Source: Caballeronia pedi (lineage in GTDB: Bacteria > Pseudomonadota > Gammaproteobacteria > Burkholderiales > Burkholderiaceae). Taken from it: a stretch of 64,000 nt of DNA. The position numbers were made by a program, and so were the translations under genes. The stretch covers positions 236,323 through 300,322 of the forward strand of contig NZ_FCOE02000008.1 of the NCBI RefSeq assembly GCF_001544915.2, in the 5' to 3' direction. Below are positions 17,108-28,408 of the stretch, piece after piece. The first letter of the stretch is position 1; each line of letters opens with the position of its first letter. Below the pieces are notes generated by a model. That model saw only the letters and a program-made list of their open reading frames with translations, searched no databases and was not told the DNA's origin.

Positions 17108-19015
17108 TCAGACGGACTCGTGCCAGCGGCTATCGGCGCGCAACAGGTGCAGGTCGCGGTGGAATCGAGTGTACCCAACGCGGTCGAAGAACTCCAAGAT
17201 CTGTATCGCGCGCTTGCGGCCGAGCGCGCTGGCATCGCGAAAGGCGGCCGCGCCGAGTGCGCCGCCCTGCTCTCGCGCCGCCTGCGCCACGAGTTGCGCG
17301 AGCGCGCCGATCGACGCGCGGCAGTAGAACAGATCGCGCACGACCTGATACACGTCGCCGCGCCGCGAGAGCTTTTTCAGGAGCCTGCGCATCTCGTCCT
17401 CGCCGACGCCGTGCGCGTTCGCGAGATCGCGCACCCACGGCGGATCGAAGCGGCCCTGTTCGAGCGATGCGAGCACCGCGCGCGCGAGCGCTTCTTCCGT
17501 TTCGTCGAGCGTCACCGTGTGCGACGGTAGATGCAGCCACGGCCCGCTCTTCGCGATCGCTCCGCCCGCCAGCGCGTCATCGACGAGCGCGCGCCACAGC
17601 GCATCTGGAGCTACCGGCGCGGCCATGCGGCGCAGGCGCGCGGCGTCGGCGCCCGGTTCATCGGGAAAGCGTGCGTGGAAGGCGTCGAGCGCATCGACGA
17701 GGCGCGTTCTCATGGCGTCCCATTGACGCGGTGCAATGTAAAGCGTGTCGCCGTGCGTGGATATCGCGCGCAGCTCTTCCGGCGACATCGATCGTCCGCA
17801 CAGATGTTCGATCAGCGAGCGTTGCAGGCCGTATGGCGCCTGCGCAAAGAGCGCATCGACGCGGCCCGTGTCCAGCATCTCGACGAGCGCATCGAGCCAC
17901 GCGCGGCGCTGCGGCGTGCGGCGCTTGCGCGCGGGCGCGAACGGATCGAGCACGCGCCCGCCGCCGACGGTCCGGCTCGCCTGCGCATTGCGCACGATGA
18001 AGCGATCGCCGGGCAGCGCGCACACGGGGTCGTCGAAGACGAGCTGCACGCGCGCCGTGTGTCCGGCGGCGAGCGTATCGGCTTCGAGCAGCGCGACATG
18101 CGCCACGCGATGCGTCGTGCCGAGATGCACATGCAGCGGCGCCCAGTGCGCGAGCGTGAGCTGCGCGTCTTCGAGCAGCGTCAGCTCGACATCCAGTCGC
18201 GGGGACGCGCGCGCGAGCCGCGCATCGACGATCCAGTCGCCGCGCGCCAGCGCTTCCTTCTCGATGCCCGCGAGATTGAGCGCGCAGCGTTCGCCCGCGC
18301 GGCCCGTTTGCGCCGCGCGGCTCTGCGCGTGGATGCTGCGCACGCGCATGGGTTCGCTGCCCGCTTCGCGCGGCGCGAGCGCGAGCATGTCGCCGATGTT
18401 CACGCGGCCCGCGAACACCGTGCCCGTTGCGATCGTGCCTTGTCCCGCCAGCGTGAACACGCGATCGACCGCGAGCCGGAAGAAGCCGTCGTCGCGGCGC
18501 GTGTGTTCGTGCGCGGCTGCAGCGTGGAGATGCGCGTTCAGCGCGGCGACGCCCGCGTCGCCGTCTTTCGTGGCGTCGGTGTCGAACAGGGGCGCGTCGC
18601 GTAACGGGCCATCCGCGAGCAGCGCGCCGATTTGCGCGTGCACGTCCCGCACGCGCGCGGCATCCACGCGATCGCATTTCGTCACCGCGACCGCGCCGTG
18701 CGTCACGCCGAGCAGTTCGAGTATCGCCAGATGTTCGCGCGTTTGCGGCATCACGCCATCGTCGGCGGCGATCACGAGCAACGCGAAATCGATGCCGCAC
18801 GCGCCCGCCGCCATCGTGTGCACGAGCTTCTCGTGACCCGGTACGTCGATGAAACCGAGCACGCCGCCATCGTTCAACGGCACATACGCGTAACCGAGTT
18901 CGATGGATATGCCGCGTGCCTTTTCTTCCTTCAGGCGATCGGTGTCCACGCCCGACAGCGCGCGCACGAGCGTGGTCTTGCCGTGATCGATGTGACCCGC
19001 CGTGCCGACGATCAT
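17108..19015 (-). CDS. selB: Selenocysteine-specific elongation factor SelB
   Basis: 635 residues. N-terminal GTPase with G1 GHIDHGKTT at residues 7-15, G3 DVPGHE and G4 TKCD, then EF-Tu-like beta-barrel domains, then four winged-helix domains at the C-terminus that recognise the SECIS hairpin. Full length for the family. Its start overlaps the selA stop (ATGA), so SelA and SelB are co-translated. It delivers Sec-tRNA to the UGA codon in fdoG. Confidence 0.95.
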   Translation of the reverse strand: MIVGTAGHIDHGKTTLVRALSGVDTDRLKEEKARGISIELGYAYVPLNDGGVLGFIDVPGHEKLVHTMAAGACGIDFALLVIAADDGVMPQTREHLAILELLGVTHGAVAVTKCDRVDAARVRDVHAQIGALLADGPLRDAPLFDTDATKDGDAGVAALNAHLHAAAAHEHTRRDDGFFRLAVDRVFTLAGQGTIATGTVFAGRVNIGDMLALAPREAGSEPMRVRSIHAQSRAAQTGRAGERCALNLAGIEKEALARGDWIVDARLARASPRLDVELTLLEDAQLTLAHWAPLHVHLGTTHRVAHVALLEADTLAAGHTARVQLVFDDPVCALPGDRFIVRNAQASRTVGGGRVLDPFAPARKRRTPQRRAWLDALVEMLDTGRVDALFAQAPYGLQRSLIEHLCGRSMSPEELRAISTHGDTLYIAPRQWDAMRTRLVDALDAFHARFPDEPGADAARLRRMAAPVAPDALWRALVDDALAGGAIAKSGPWLHLPSHTVTLDETEEALARAVLASLEQGRFDPPWVRDLANAHGVGEDEMRRLLKKLSRRGDVYQVVRDLFYCRASIGALAQLVAQAAREQGGALGAAAFRDASALGRKRAIQILEFFDRVGYTRFHRDLHLLRADSRWHESV

Positions 19016-20448
19016 TCGCGCGCTTCCAGTTGCGCGACGAACGTGGTCTCATCGGCTTCTTCGAGGCAGCGCAGATCGAGTTGCAACGCGCCGTCCGCGA
19101 TGCGCCCGAGCACTGGACGCGGCAACTCGCGCAAGCGCTTCTCGATGCGGTTCAGTTGACTTCCCGGACGCTTGCCGCTCGCGAGGCGCACGGCGAGACC
19201 GTAGCTCGGCAGCACGTCGACGGGCAACGCGCCGCTGCCGATCTGGCTGAACATCGGCTCGGCGCTGACGATGAACGCCTCGCCGACCATGCGTTGCAAC
19301 GCGGGCTCGATGCGCTCGGCGGCGAGGCGCATCGCATCGGCGGGACGCGTCAGCAGCCGCAATGTGGTGAGACGTTCGGCCAGCGTTTCGGGCGCGCGAT
19401 AGAGACGCAGCACCGCTTCGAGCGCCGCGAGCGTCAGCTTGCCGACGCGCAGCGCGCGCTTCAACGGATGCTTCTTGATCTTCGCGATGAGTTCGCGGCG
19501 CCCGACGATCAGCCCGGCTTGCGGTCCGCCCAGCAGCTTGTCGCCGCTGAAGGTGACGAGATCCGCGCCCGCCGCGATGGTCTCGCGCACCGTCGCTTCG
19601 CGCGGCAAACCCCATTGTGCGAGATCGACCAGCGTGCCGCTGCCGAGGTCCATCGCCAGCGCAAGGCCGCGCGCTTTCGCAAGCGGCGCGAGTTCCGCGA
19701 GCGTCACTTCCTTCGTGAAGCCGGTCACCGCGTAATTGCTGCAATGGACCTTCATCAGCAGCGCGGTCTTCGCGTTGATCGCTTCGTCGTAGTCTTTCAG
19801 ATGCGTGCGATTCGTCGTGCCGACTTCGCGCAGTTTCGCGCCCGCGCGGCTCATGATGTCGGGAATGCGAAACGCGCCGCCGATTTCGACCAGTTCGCCG
19901 CGCGACACGATCACTTCCTTGCGCGCCGCCAGCGCCGATAGCGTGAGCAGCACGGCCGCCGCATTGTTGTTCACGACGGTGGCCGCTTCGGCGCCCGTCA
20001 GTTCGCAGATCAGGCCGTTGATGAGATCGTCGCGATCGCCGCGCGCGCCGGTGTCGAGATCGAATTCGAGATTCGCGGGGCGCGTCAGAATGTCGGCGAC
20101 GGCCCGCACGGCTTCGTCGGGCAGGAGCGCGCGGCCGAGGTTCGTGTGCAGCACCGTGCCCGTGAGATTGAAGACGCTGCGTATATTGCTTTGCGCGCGC
20201 TTCGCGAGCCGCGCGCCGACCGCGCGCGCGAGTTGCGCATCGCTCAGGGCATCGACGGATGCGCGGCCCGCCTGCGCGTCGCCGCGCCAGGTGTCGAGCG
20301 TCTGCCGCAACGCGGCCAGCGCCTGCGTGCGCCCATATCCGCCGATGACCGGCTCGAATTCCGCCGATGCCAGCACGCGTTCGACCGACGGCACCCGGGC
20401 CATCAATGCACGCAGTTCGCCGCCGTCGCTTCCTGTCACGTCGCTCAT
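19012..20448 (-). CDS. selA: L-seryl-tRNA(Sec) selenium transferase SelA
   Basis: 478 residues from the ATG at 20448, which overlaps the fdhE stop (ATGA). It contains the SelA landmarks: [25 protein letters not shown], and the PLP lysine in [13 protein letters not shown]. It converts Ser-tRNA(Sec) to Sec-tRNA(Sec) using selenophosphate. The selenophosphate synthase gene selD is not in this window. Confidence 0.95.
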   Translation of the reverse strand: MSDVTGSDGGELRALMARVPSVERVLASAEFEPVIGGYGRTQALAALRQTLDTWRGDAQAGRASVDALSDAQLARAVGARLAKRAQSNIRSVFNLTGTVLHTNLGRALLPDEAVRAVADILTRPANLEFDLDTGARGDRDDLINGLICELTGAEAATVVNNNAAAVLLTLSALAARKEVIVSRGELVEIGGAFRIPDIMSRAGAKLREVGTTNRTHLKDYDEAINAKTALLMKVHCSNYAVTGFTKEVTLAELAPLAKARGLALAMDLGSGTLVDLAQWGLPREATVRETIAAGADLVTFSGDKLLGGPQAGLIVGRRELIAKIKKHPLKRALRVGKLTLAALEAVLRLYRAPETLAERLTTLRLLTRPADAMRLAAERIEPALQRMVGEAFIVSAEPMFSQIGSGALPVDVLPSYGLAVRLASGKRPGSQLNRIEKRLRELPRPVLGRIADGALQLDLRCLEEADETTFVAQLEARE

Positions 20449-21455
20449 TGGTCGTCTTCTTTTTGCTCGGGCCACAGCCACGGATGAGGCGCGGCGCGCC
20501 GGTAGCCCGCATCGCCCATCAGCAGATCGAGCGTGAGGCTCGCGAGATCGTCGGCATAAGGCTCGAAGTCGTACGCCTTGTCCTGATAGCCGATCTTTCG
20601 ATACGTGCCGCATTCGTCGCACGACTCGGCCTTGAGCGGCGCGCCTTTCGCCTTCGCGGCTTTTTCTTCGTCGGCCTCGTCGCCCGTGCCCATCGCGTGA
20701 TAGGCGATGCCTTTGGTCGAATCGCAGTTCGAGCATTTCGCGCGCACGACATGCCATTCGGTTGCGCACAGTCCGCATTGCACGTAGCGATAACCGTCAT
20801 ACGCGCCGCCGACGCGCACGATGCTCGCCACCGGCACCCAGCCGCACACGGGGCACACGCCGGGCGCGTCGAGCCAGGGTAAGTCATTCATGTCGATGCG
20901 GCTCGCCAGATCGGTCCACACGACCTGCAACGCAGCCGCGATGAACGGCGCGGCGGCCGGGTCGATCTCGGCGAAGCGCAGCGCGAGGATCGCATCGGCC
21001 TGGGTGTCGAGCGCGGCGGCGTCGAGCGCGCGCAGGCGGGACACAAGCTGCGCGAGCGGCGGCGTCAGCGCGCCCGCGGCTTCGATGCCGTCGAGCAGCA
21101 TGAAGAGCACGTCGCGCCACGCGGGATCGCGTTCGTCCGTGAGCGCGGGAATGATCGGCATCGAATGGCGCTGGTTCAGTTCGATCGATGCGCGCGGGGG
21201 CATCGACGCTTCGACGCTGGCGAGGACGCGCTGCTGGGCGTCGGCGAGCGCGGCCATCAGACGCAGATAACCGGCAATGGGATTGCTCGCGTCCGCGAGT
21301 TGCAAGAGACGCGCGGCGCGCGCGGCGAACAGCGTTGCGCGTTCGGGCATGCGCAGGCGCGGAATGGCCGATGGATCGAGCGACTGGATTCTCGCGGCTT
21401 CGACGATGCGTTGGACCACGGAAGGTTTCCTCGGAGAGCGTTGCGGAAGGGGCAC
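20445..21455 (-). CDS. fdhE: Formate dehydrogenase accessory protein FdhE
   Basis: 336 residues with four CxxC pairs in the C-terminal half (CPVCGW, CGLC, CSNC, CDEC) that form the rubredoxin-like iron sites of FdhE. It is needed for maturation of respiratory formate dehydrogenase before Tat export. The start is a GTG at 21455 preceded by AGGAACGG. It is coupled to selA (4-bp overlap) and separated from fdoI by a toxin-antitoxin pair on the other strand. Confidence 0.92.
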   Translation of the reverse strand: MPLPQRSPRKPSVVQRIVEAARIQSLDPSAIPRLRMPERATLFAARAARLLQLADASNPIAGYLRLMAALADAQQRVLASVEASMPPRASIELNQRHSMPIIPALTDERDPAWRDVLFMLLDGIEAAGALTPPLAQLVSRLRALDAAALDTQADAILALRFAEIDPAAAPFIAAALQVVWTDLASRIDMNDLPWLDAPGVCPVCGWVPVASIVRVGGAYDGYRYVQCGLCATEWHVVRAKCSNCDSTKGIAYHAMGTGDEADEEKAAKAKGAPLKAESCDECGTYRKIGYQDKAYDFEPYADDLASLTLDLLMGDAGYRRAAPHPWLWPEQKEDDQ

Positions 21456-21537
21456 GCACCCGTTCCTATGCCATCTGGCCGACTGCAGTTGCCTAGCATA
21501 TCAGCATAAAGTCAAGTCGCATGGCGCCCGCACCTGC

Positions 21538-21602
21538 GTATCTACAACGTGTACACATCAACCTGACTGGGACATATAATGGTATCTACAATGGATCTAC
21601 AT
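21538..21602 (+). promoter_or_regulatory. Promoter and repeated operator of the mazEF-type operon
   Basis: A perfect TATAAT -10 element is at 21575-21580, with a weak -35 (TACACA, 21552-21557) at 17-bp spacing. The 10-mer GTATCTACAA occurs at 21538-21547 and again at 21582-21591, flanking the -10, with a partial third copy GATCTACA at 21595-21602. This is the arrangement expected for autoregulation by the antitoxin complex. It also implies that translation starts at 21624 rather than at the earlier ATGs. Confidence 0.5.
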
Positions 21603-21623
21603 TTCTGGGACATCTTCTCGCTT

Positions 21624-21875
21624 ATGAAACTCTCGATACAAAAGTGGGGCAACAGTGCCGCCGTGCGCTTGCCCGCCGCATTGCTGGATCAGGCGAAACT
21701 CGAACTCGGCGACCAGTTGAGCGTCGAGGTTCGTCCGGACGGCATCATGCTCACCCCGGCGCGCCCCAGCTATGCCCTCGCCGACCTGGTCGCGCAATGC
21801 GACTTCGCAGCGCCGATGCCCGAAGACCTGGCCGCCTGGAACAACCTCAAGCCGGTAGGAGGTGAAGCATGGTAA
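21624..21875 (+). CDS. MazE/PemI-like antitoxin (AbrB fold)
   Basis: 83 residues. The N-terminus MKLSIQKWGNSAAVRLP is the classic swapped-hairpin AbrB DNA-binding motif of MazE/ChpBI antitoxins, and the acidic C-terminal tail would bind the toxin. The start at 21624 is chosen because the likely transcript begins near 21587. Its end overlaps the toxin start by 7 bp. It would neutralise the toxin and repress the operon. Confidence 0.9.
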   Translation: MKLSIQKWGNSAAVRLPAALLDQAKLELGDQLSVEVRPDGIMLTPARPSYALADLVAQCDFAAPMPEDLAAWNNLKPVGGEAW

Positions 21876-22219
21876 GGCGAGTCAAATTCGAACGCGGCGA
21901 CATCGTGCGGGTGAATCTGAACCCGAGCGTCGGCCATGAACAGCAAGGCGAGTTCCGGCCCGCTCTCGTGCTCTCGTCGGGCGTGTTCAACGCCACGGGC
22001 GTCGCGGTCGTCGCGCCGATCACCCAAGGCGGGAACTTCGCCCGCTTCGCCGGTTTCGCGGTCCCGCTGGCCGGCGACGGCGTCGAAACACAGGGCGTCG
22101 CGCTCGTGAACATGATCCGTACGCTCGATCTCGAAGCGCGGGGCGCGCGCAAAGTCGAGCGTGCGTCGGTCGCAACCACCGAAGACGCGCTCGCCCGCCT
22201 GCAAGCCATCCTCGACTGA
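21869..22219 (+). CDS. MazF/PemK-family endoribonuclease toxin
   Basis: 116 residues with the MazF/ChpB pattern: FERGDIVRVNLNPSVGHEQQG, RPALVLS, and later GVALVNMIRTLD. A strong site GGAGG at 21859-21863 precedes the ATG. The family cuts mRNA at short sequences. Its stop lies 7 bp from the convergent fdoI stop, so transcripts of the two operons must meet here. Confidence 0.92.
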   Translation: MVRRVKFERGDIVRVNLNPSVGHEQQGEFRPALVLSSGVFNATGVAVVAPITQGGNFARFAGFAVPLAGDGVETQGVALVNMIRTLDLEARGARKVERASVATTEDALARLQAILD

Positions 22220-22225
22220 GTTCGC

Positions 22226-22876
22226 CTACTTCCCGATCGTTTCCCTGAACCACCTTGGATGATGCTTCCGCGCCCATCCATACGTGACCGTGCCACGCGT
22301 CATCGCGCCGATCGATCCTTTCACCCAGATCGCGGCGTAGATGTGCACGATGATCGACACGATCAGCACGAACGCAGTCGCCGCATGCACGACCGACGCG
22401 ATGCGAATCACCGTAATCGGGAAATAGAACGCGAAGTAGGCGCGCCAGATCACAATTCCGCTTAAAAGCAGCAAGACGAGGCTCGCCACCATCACGAAGA
22501 ACAGCAGCTTCTGTCCCGCGTTGTACTTGCCGATTTCCGGCAGGCGCTCTTCGCGATTGGCGAGCACGTCGTTCATCTGCTTCATCCACTGGACATCGTT
22601 GCTGTCCAGATAGTTGTGGTGCCAGAAACGCAGCGCGAGGATCAGGAACGAAAGGAACATCACGCAGCCGACGAACGGATGAAGAATGCGCGTCCACTGT
22701 CCGCCGCCGAAGATCGCGTAGAGCCATGACATCGACGGATGGAACATCGCGAGCCCGGACAGCGCGAGCAGCACGAACGTGATCGCGGTGATCCAGTGAT
22801 TGGTGCGCTCGTTCGGCGTGTAGCGCACGATCAGACGGTGGCCCTTCACGTCACGCAGTTCGCTATCGTGTTTCAT
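22226..22876 (-). CDS. fdoI: Formate dehydrogenase cytochrome b556 (gamma) subunit
   Basis: 216 residues, four membrane helices with the haem-binding histidines of the FdnI/FdoI family ([12 protein letters not shown] near the N-terminus, [29 protein letters not shown]). It passes electrons from the beta subunit to quinone. I choose the ATG at 22876 because AGGAG lies 7 bases upstream; a GTG two codons earlier is too close to that site. The start overlaps the fdoH stop by 14 bp. Confidence 0.93.
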   Translation of the reverse strand: MKHDSELRDVKGHRLIVRYTPNERTNHWITAITFVLLALSGLAMFHPSMSWLYAIFGGGQWTRILHPFVGCVMFLSFLILALRFWHHNYLDSNDVQWMKQMNDVLANREERLPEIGKYNAGQKLLFFVMVASLVLLLLSGIVIWRAYFAFYFPITVIRIASVVHAATAFVLIVSIIVHIYAAIWVKGSIGAMTRGTVTYGWARKHHPRWFRETIGK

Positions 22877-23807
22877 CTTCACGCTCCTGTCCGCCTTCCC
22901 GGCGACGACGCACCTCTTCCGCTTCGCGATGCGCCTCCAGTTCGTCTTCCTCGCTGACTTCGTTCGGGCCGATGCGCGTGTAGTGGAAGAAGCCCGCGAG
23001 CGCCGCTATCGCGATGCCCGCCATCGCGAGCGGCTTGGTCACGCCCTTCCAGATCGACACCAGCGGACTGATGTGCGGGTCTTTCGCAAGTCCGTGATAC
23101 AACTCGGGCTGATCGGCATGATGCAGCACGTACATCACATGCGTGCCGCCCACGCCCGCCGGATCGTACAGGCCCGCGTTCGCGAAGCCGCGCTCCTTCA
23201 GGTCCTCGACGCGCTCGGCGGCCTGCGCCTGCATGTCCACCTTGGTGCCGAACATGATCGCGCCGGTCGGGCAGGTCTTCACGCACGCGGGCTCCTGTCC
23301 CACCGCGACGCGGTCCGAACACAGCGTGCATTTATAGGCGCGATGATCTTCCTTCGAAATCCGCGGAATGTTGAACGGGCAACCGGTGATGCAATAGCCG
23401 CAGCCGATGCAGTTCTCCTCGTGAAAATCCACGATACCGTTCGTGTACTGCACGATCGCACCCGGCGACGGACACGCCTTCAGACAGCCCGGGTCCTCGC
23501 AATGCATGCAGCCGTCCTTGCGGATCAGCCATTCGAGGTCGCCCTTCGGATTCTCGTATTCGGTGAAGCGCATCACCGTCCACGAATGCTCCGTCAGGTC
23601 GCGCGGATTGTCGTAGACGCCGGTCGTGTGACCGACCTCGTCGCGCAAGTCGTTCCATTCCATGCAGGCCGTCTGACACGCCTTGCAGCCGATGCACTTC
23701 GACACGTCGATGAGCTTCGCCACCGCGCCCGTGGCCGGCTCGCGCACCTGCGTCGGCGGCGTGGTGGTCGCCGAGACACGCTTGATATCGAGCGATTGCA
23801 GTGCCAT
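22863..23807 (-). CDS. fdoH: Formate dehydrogenase iron-sulfur (beta) subunit
   Basis: 314 residues with four 4Fe-4S cysteine sets ([43 protein letters not shown]) and a C-terminal membrane helix near residues 265-285 that anchors it in the inner membrane. It relays electrons from FdoG to FdoI. It starts 10 bp after the fdoG stop with a G-rich ribosome site. Confidence 0.95.
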   Translation of the reverse strand: MALQSLDIKRVSATTTPPTQVREPATGAVAKLIDVSKCIGCKACQTACMEWNDLRDEVGHTTGVYDNPRDLTEHSWTVMRFTEYENPKGDLEWLIRKDGCMHCEDPGCLKACPSPGAIVQYTNGIVDFHEENCIGCGYCITGCPFNIPRISKEDHRAYKCTLCSDRVAVGQEPACVKTCPTGAIMFGTKVDMQAQAAERVEDLKERGFANAGLYDPAGVGGTHVMYVLHHADQPELYHGLAKDPHISPLVSIWKGVTKPLAMAGIAIAALAGFFHYTRIGPNEVSEEDELEAHREAEEVRRRREGGQEREDETR

Positions 23808-23817
23808 CTCGTCCCCC

Positions 23818-26800
23818 TTATGCCTTCTCGACCTTCACCAGGAACGACTTGAACTCGGGTGTCTGCGAGTTGCCGTCGCCCACGGAAGGCGTGAGTGTGT
23901 TGACGAGATAGCCCGGCTGCGCGAGACCCTTGAAGCCCCAGTGCAGCGGCAGGCCGACGGTGTGCACCTTCTTGCCCTCGATGGTCAGCGGCTTGATGCG
24001 CTTGGTGACGAGCGCCACTGCGACGATATGCCCGCGATTGCTCGACACCTTCACGCGATCGCCCGCGACGACGCCCACTTCCTTCGCATGCTCCTCGCTG
24101 ATTTCCACGAACTGCTGCGGCTGGATGATCGCGTTCAGGCGCGCGTGCTTGGTCCAGTAGTGGAAGTGCTCGGTGAGGCGGTAGGTGGTCGCCGTGTCGG
24201 GGAATTTGTCGGCGGCGCCGAACGCGGCGCGATCGTCCGGGAACACGCGCGCGGCGGGATTGCTCGTCGCGGCCTTGTTGTCGCGGAAGAACGGGTTGTA
24301 GCCGAGCGGCGTTTCGAACGGTTCGTAGTGCGTGGGGAACGGCCCTTCGTTCATGCCGTCGCGCGCGAAGAAACGGGCGACGCCCTCCGGGTTCATGATG
24401 AACGGGCTCATGCCTTTTTCCGGCGGCTCGTCAGCCTTGAAGTCGGGGACGTCCGGGCCCGTCCAGGCGCGCCCGTTCCACGCGACCAGCTTTCTCGACG
24501 GATCGAACGGCTTGCCGTTCACATCGCACGATGCGCGGTTGTACAGCACGCGCCGGTTCGCCGGCCACGCCCACGCCCAGCCGAGCGTCTGGCCGATACC
24601 CGTCGGGTCCGAGTTGTCGCGCCGGCCCATCTGGTTGCCCGCCTGCGTCCACGAGCCGCAGAAAATCCAGCAGCCGCTCGCGGTCGAGCCGTCGTCGCGC
24701 AACTGCGCGAAGCTCGCCAGTTGCTCGCCGCGTTTCGCCAGCACTTTGGTCTGATCGGCGGGATCGGTGACATCGGCGAGCGCGCGGCCGTTGAACTCCA
24801 TCGCGATCTCTTCGGGCGTCGGGCTTTCCGGGTCCGCGTAGGGCCAGGTCATCTTCAGGATCGGATCGGGATACTTGCCGCCCTTTTCCTGATATGCCTT
24901 TCTCATGCGCAGCCACAGGCCCGACATGATCTCCAGATCGCTCCTCGCCTCTCCCGGCGCGGCCGCGCCTTGCCAGTGCCATTGCAGCACGCGCGACGAA
25001 CTCACCAGCGAGCCGCGTTCTTCGGCGAAACAGGTCGTCGGCAGGCGGAAGACTTCGGTCTGGATCTTCGAGGCATCGACGTCGTTGAATTCGCCGTGGT
25101 TCTTCCAGAACTCCGACGTCTCGGTCGCGAGCGGGTCCATGATGACGAGCCACTTCAGCTTCGACAGCCCGAGCCCGATCTTCGCCTTGTTGGGCGCCGC
25201 CGCCAGCGGATTGAAGCCCTGGCAGATGTAGCCGTTCATCTTGCCCGCGGCCATCAGCTCGAAGACCTGCAGCATGTCGTAGGACTTGTCGAGCTTCGGC
25301 AACATGTCGTAGCCGAAGTTGTTGTCGGCTGTGGCGTTGTCGCCCCACCACGACTTCATGAAGCTCACATGGAACGCGCGATAGTTCTTCCAGTAGCTCA
25401 GTTGATTCGGCCGCAGCGGTTGCGCCGCGCGCTTCTTGATGTACTCCTCGTAGTCCTGCTCGCCTTCCATCGGCAAAGTCATGTAGCCGGGCAGCAGATT
25501 CGACATCAGGCCGAGATCGGTCAGCCCTTGAATGTTCGAATGCCCGCGCAGTGCATTCATGCCGCCGCCCGCGATACCGATATTGCCGAGCAGCAGTTGC
25601 ACCATCGCGCCCGTGCGGATCATCTGAGCGCCGACCGAGTGATGCGTCCAGCCGAGCGCATAGAGGATCGTCGCCGCGCGATTCGGCACGGCGGTCGACG
25701 CGAGCATCTCGCAGACTTTCAGGAACTTGTCGGTCGGCGTGCCGCAGACTTTCGTCACCATTTCAGGCGTGTAGGCGGCGTAGTGCTGCTTGAGCAGGTT
25801 ATAGACGCAGCGCGGATGACTCAGCGTGAGGTCGGTTTTCACGTAACCGTCCTCGCCGCGCTCGTAGTCCCAGCTCGATTTGTCGTACTTGCGTTTTTCC
25901 GCGTCGTAGCCCGAGAACACGCCGTCCTTGAACGCGTAGTCCTCGCGCACGATGAACGACATGTCCGTGTAGTTCTTCACGTACTCGTGCTGGATCTTGT
26001 CGTGCGTGAGCAGATAGTTGATCACGCCGCCCAGGAACGCGATGTCCGTGCCGGTGCGTATCGGCGCATAGAAATCCGCAACCGATGCGGTGCGCGTGAA
26101 GCGCGGATCGACGACCATCAGCCGCGCGCGGCGATGCGCCTTCGCCTCCGTCACCCACTTGAAGCCGCACGGGTGCGCCTCGGCCGCATTGCCGCCCATC
26201 ACCAGAATCAGATCCGTGTTCTTGATGTCGACCCAATGGTTCGTCATCGCTCCACGGCCAAACGTCGGGGCAAGACCTGCCACCGTCGGGCCATGTCAGA
26301 CACGCGCCTGATTGTCGAATGCGAGCATCCCGAGACTGCGGACCGTCTTGTGCGTCAGATAGCCGACTTCGTTGCTCCCCGCCGACGCCGCGAGAAAGCC
26401 CGTGGTCAGCCAGCGGTTGACCTTCTTGCCGTCTGGCGTCGCCTCGACGAAATTCGCGTCGCGGTCTTCCTTCATCAGCACGGCGATGCGGTCGAGCGCG
26501 TCTTCCCACGAAATCGGCTTCCACTCGTTCGACCCGGGCGCGCGATGTTCGGGAACCGTCAGGCGGCTCGGGCTATGAATGAAGTCGATGAGCGAGGCGC
26601 CTTTCGGGCAGAGCGTGCCGCGATTGACCGGATGATCCGGATCGCCTTCGATATGAATGATGCTTGCCTTGGCGTTCTTGGCGTTGTCGCCGAGGCCGTA
26701 CATCAGGATGCCGCACCCGACTGAACAGTACGGGCAGGTGTTACGCGTTTCCGTGGTGCGCGACAGTTTGTATTGCCGGACTTCGGCGAGCGCGGGAGCC

Positions 26801-26886
26801 GGAGAGAAGCCCAATGCCGCCAGGCTCGATCCGGCGAGCGTGCTCGCGGAAACCTTGAGGAACTGTCGCCGTGACATTTGGAGCAT
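23818..26886 (-). CDS. fdoG: Selenocysteine-containing formate dehydrogenase alpha subunit
   Basis: 1022 residues counting one selenocysteine. The UGA at 26298-26296 is in frame, at residue 197, inside [16 protein letters not shown], which matches the FdnG/FdoG active site. A twin-arginine signal (SRRQFLK) begins the protein and a CPYCSVGCG cluster motif binds the first 4Fe-4S. Molybdopterin domains fill the rest. It oxidises formate to CO2 in the periplasm. The start at 26886 has GAGGG upstream. A naive translation splits it into two pieces at the UGA; it is not a pseudogene. Confidence 0.96.
26251..26298 (-). promoter_or_regulatory. Bacterial SECIS element of fdoG
   Basis: Starting at the UGA (26298), the message can form a hairpin whose tip is GGCA-GGTCT-TGCC (26281-26269): a 4-bp stem with the GGUCU loop typical of E. 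coli fdhF/fdnG SECIS elements. The tip lies about 16 bases 3' of the UGA, the usual distance. It is the SelB docking site. Confidence 0.88.
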
Positions 26887-27097
26887 GATTGCCCTCGGCA
26901 CGTCGTAAAGTGGGTTTCTAGAGTATATGGTGCTCGATTACATCTGCCAGACGGTTTGATACGGTATTTGCACCGATGTGCCGGTTTGTCGCCGCAAACT
27001 TCACACGCTAAGCAACTCGCGCGCCCGAGGCCGCATGTTCTGGAATGGAACGTGCTCGACGGATGAACATCGTTGTTCAAAGCTTCGAGAGGTCGAC

Positions 27098-28408
27098 ATG
27101 AGTTCCGTCTCCACGCAGAAGATCCAAACCGTCGTGAGGAAAGACGCTTCGTGGGCGCTCGGCGCGCTCAAGCAGTTCTCGGAAAACCGCTGCGCCGCGA
27201 TGGCCGCGAGCATCGCGTTCTATTCGGCGTTCTCGCTCGCGCCGACGCTCGTCATGGTGATCGCCGTCGCGGGGTGGGTGTTCGGGCCGGAAGCCGCGCG
27301 CGGGCAGCTTTTTCATCAGGTGAACGGACTCATCGGCGATCAGGCCGCGGCGGGCGTGCAGAGCATCGTCGAGAATGCGCATCGCAGCGGCGGCACGGGC
27401 CTCGCCGCGATCATCTCGTTCGTGCTGCTTGCGGCCGGGGCGTCGGCGACGTTTTCATCGCTCAATACGGCGCTCAATATCGTCTGGCCGATGACCGCCG
27501 AGCAGCGCTCCGGCGTCATGGCGATGGTGCGCGTGCGGCTCGTCTCGTTCGGGCTCGTGCTCGGCGTCGCGTTTCTGCTGATCGTGTCGCTCGTGCTCGA
27601 CACCGCGATTCAGGCCGTCGGCATGTGGCTGTGGGCGGACTCTCCGTTCGTGATCGTCGGAGATGTCGTGCAACTCGCGGCCGGGCTCGCGATTCTCACG
27701 GTCGCGTTCGGCGCGCTGATGAAGTTTCTTCCCGACGCACCCGTGCAATGGCGCGATGCGCTGGTCGGCGGACTGGTCGCCGCGCTGCTTTTCTCGGCGG
27801 GCAAGAAACTGTTCGCGCTCTATCTGACGCACGCGGGCACCGCGAGCGCGTTCGGCGCGGCGGGCTCGCTCGCGGTGCTTTTGATGTGGCTCTATTTCTC
27901 CGCCGCCGTGCTGCTGCTCGGCGCGGAGTTTTCGGCGGCGCGCGCGCGGCTGCATGATCCGCGCGGCGCGTGGGGCCAGCAGAGCAACGGCCGCGTGCCG
28001 CCGGGCAGCCGCGCGAAGATCGGCTCGCTGCTCGCCGCGTCGACGCGCACCGCCACGCCGATGGCCGGCGCGGCATCGACGGCGGCGCCAGTCGACGAAA
28101 CTACGCGACGCGCAATCGGCGCGCGCACGCAGCATGCGCAACATCTGACCGGGCAGGCGCGCAAGAAAGTCTCCGCCGTGGCGCGGGCGCTGGCGTTGTC
28201 GCGCAAGCTGGCGCGGGCGGAATCGACCGCCACGCGCGTCACCGCGCTAGCGATGGTCGGCGCGGGCCGCAAGGCGTCGCGCGCGAATGCGGCGGTGCGG
28301 CGTCATCCGTGGCGCGCGGTTCTGGTCGCGGCGAGCGCGGGCATGGCGGTCGCGCTGCTGACCCGGCGCGATACGACGCGGCAACAGGACCCCACCGGGC
28401 GACGCTGA
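27098..28408 (+). CDS. YihY/RNase BN-like inner-membrane protein
   Basis: 436 residues. The first 300 hold six membrane helices with the YihY landmarks ENRCAAMAASIAFYSAFSLAP and FGAAGSLAVLLMWLYFSAAVLLLGAEFS. The C-terminal 130 residues are a basic, alanine-rich cytoplasmic extension ending in a hydrophobic stretch (VLVAASAGMAVALL), which resembles the tail of YqjD-type proteins. The start at 27098 has GAGAGG upstream. The family was once called ribonuclease BN, which is now considered wrong; its function is unsettled. Confidence 0.85.
   Translation: MSSVSTQKIQTVVRKDASWALGALKQFSENRCAAMAASIAFYSAFSLAPTLVMVIAVAGWVFGPEAARGQLFHQVNGLIGDQAAAGVQSIVENAHRSGGTGLAAIISFVLLAAGASATFSSLNTALNIVWPMTAEQRSGVMAMVRVRLVSFGLVLGVAFLLIVSLVLDTAIQAVGMWLWADSPFVIVGDVVQLAAGLAILTVAFGALMKFLPDAPVQWRDALVGGLVAALLFSAGKKLFALYLTHAGTASAFGAAGSLAVLLMWLYFSAAVLLLGAEFSAARARLHDPRGAWGQQSNGRVPPGSRAKIGSLLAASTRTATPMAGAASTAAPVDETTRRAIGARTQHAQHLTGQARKKVSAVARALALSRKLARAESTATRVTALAMVGAGRKASRANAAVRRHPWRAVLVAASAGMAVALLTRRDTTRQQDPTGRR

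Noticed and set aside
26284..26298. fdoG as a broken pseudogene
   Set aside because: The stop is UGA exactly at the Sec site, followed by a SECIS hairpin, with selA, selB and selC nearby.
23683..26724. Open reading frame of about 1000 codons antisense to fdoG
   Set aside because: It mirrors the coding strand of a high-GC gene with no ribosome site, no domain and arginine-rich composition; a shadow frame.
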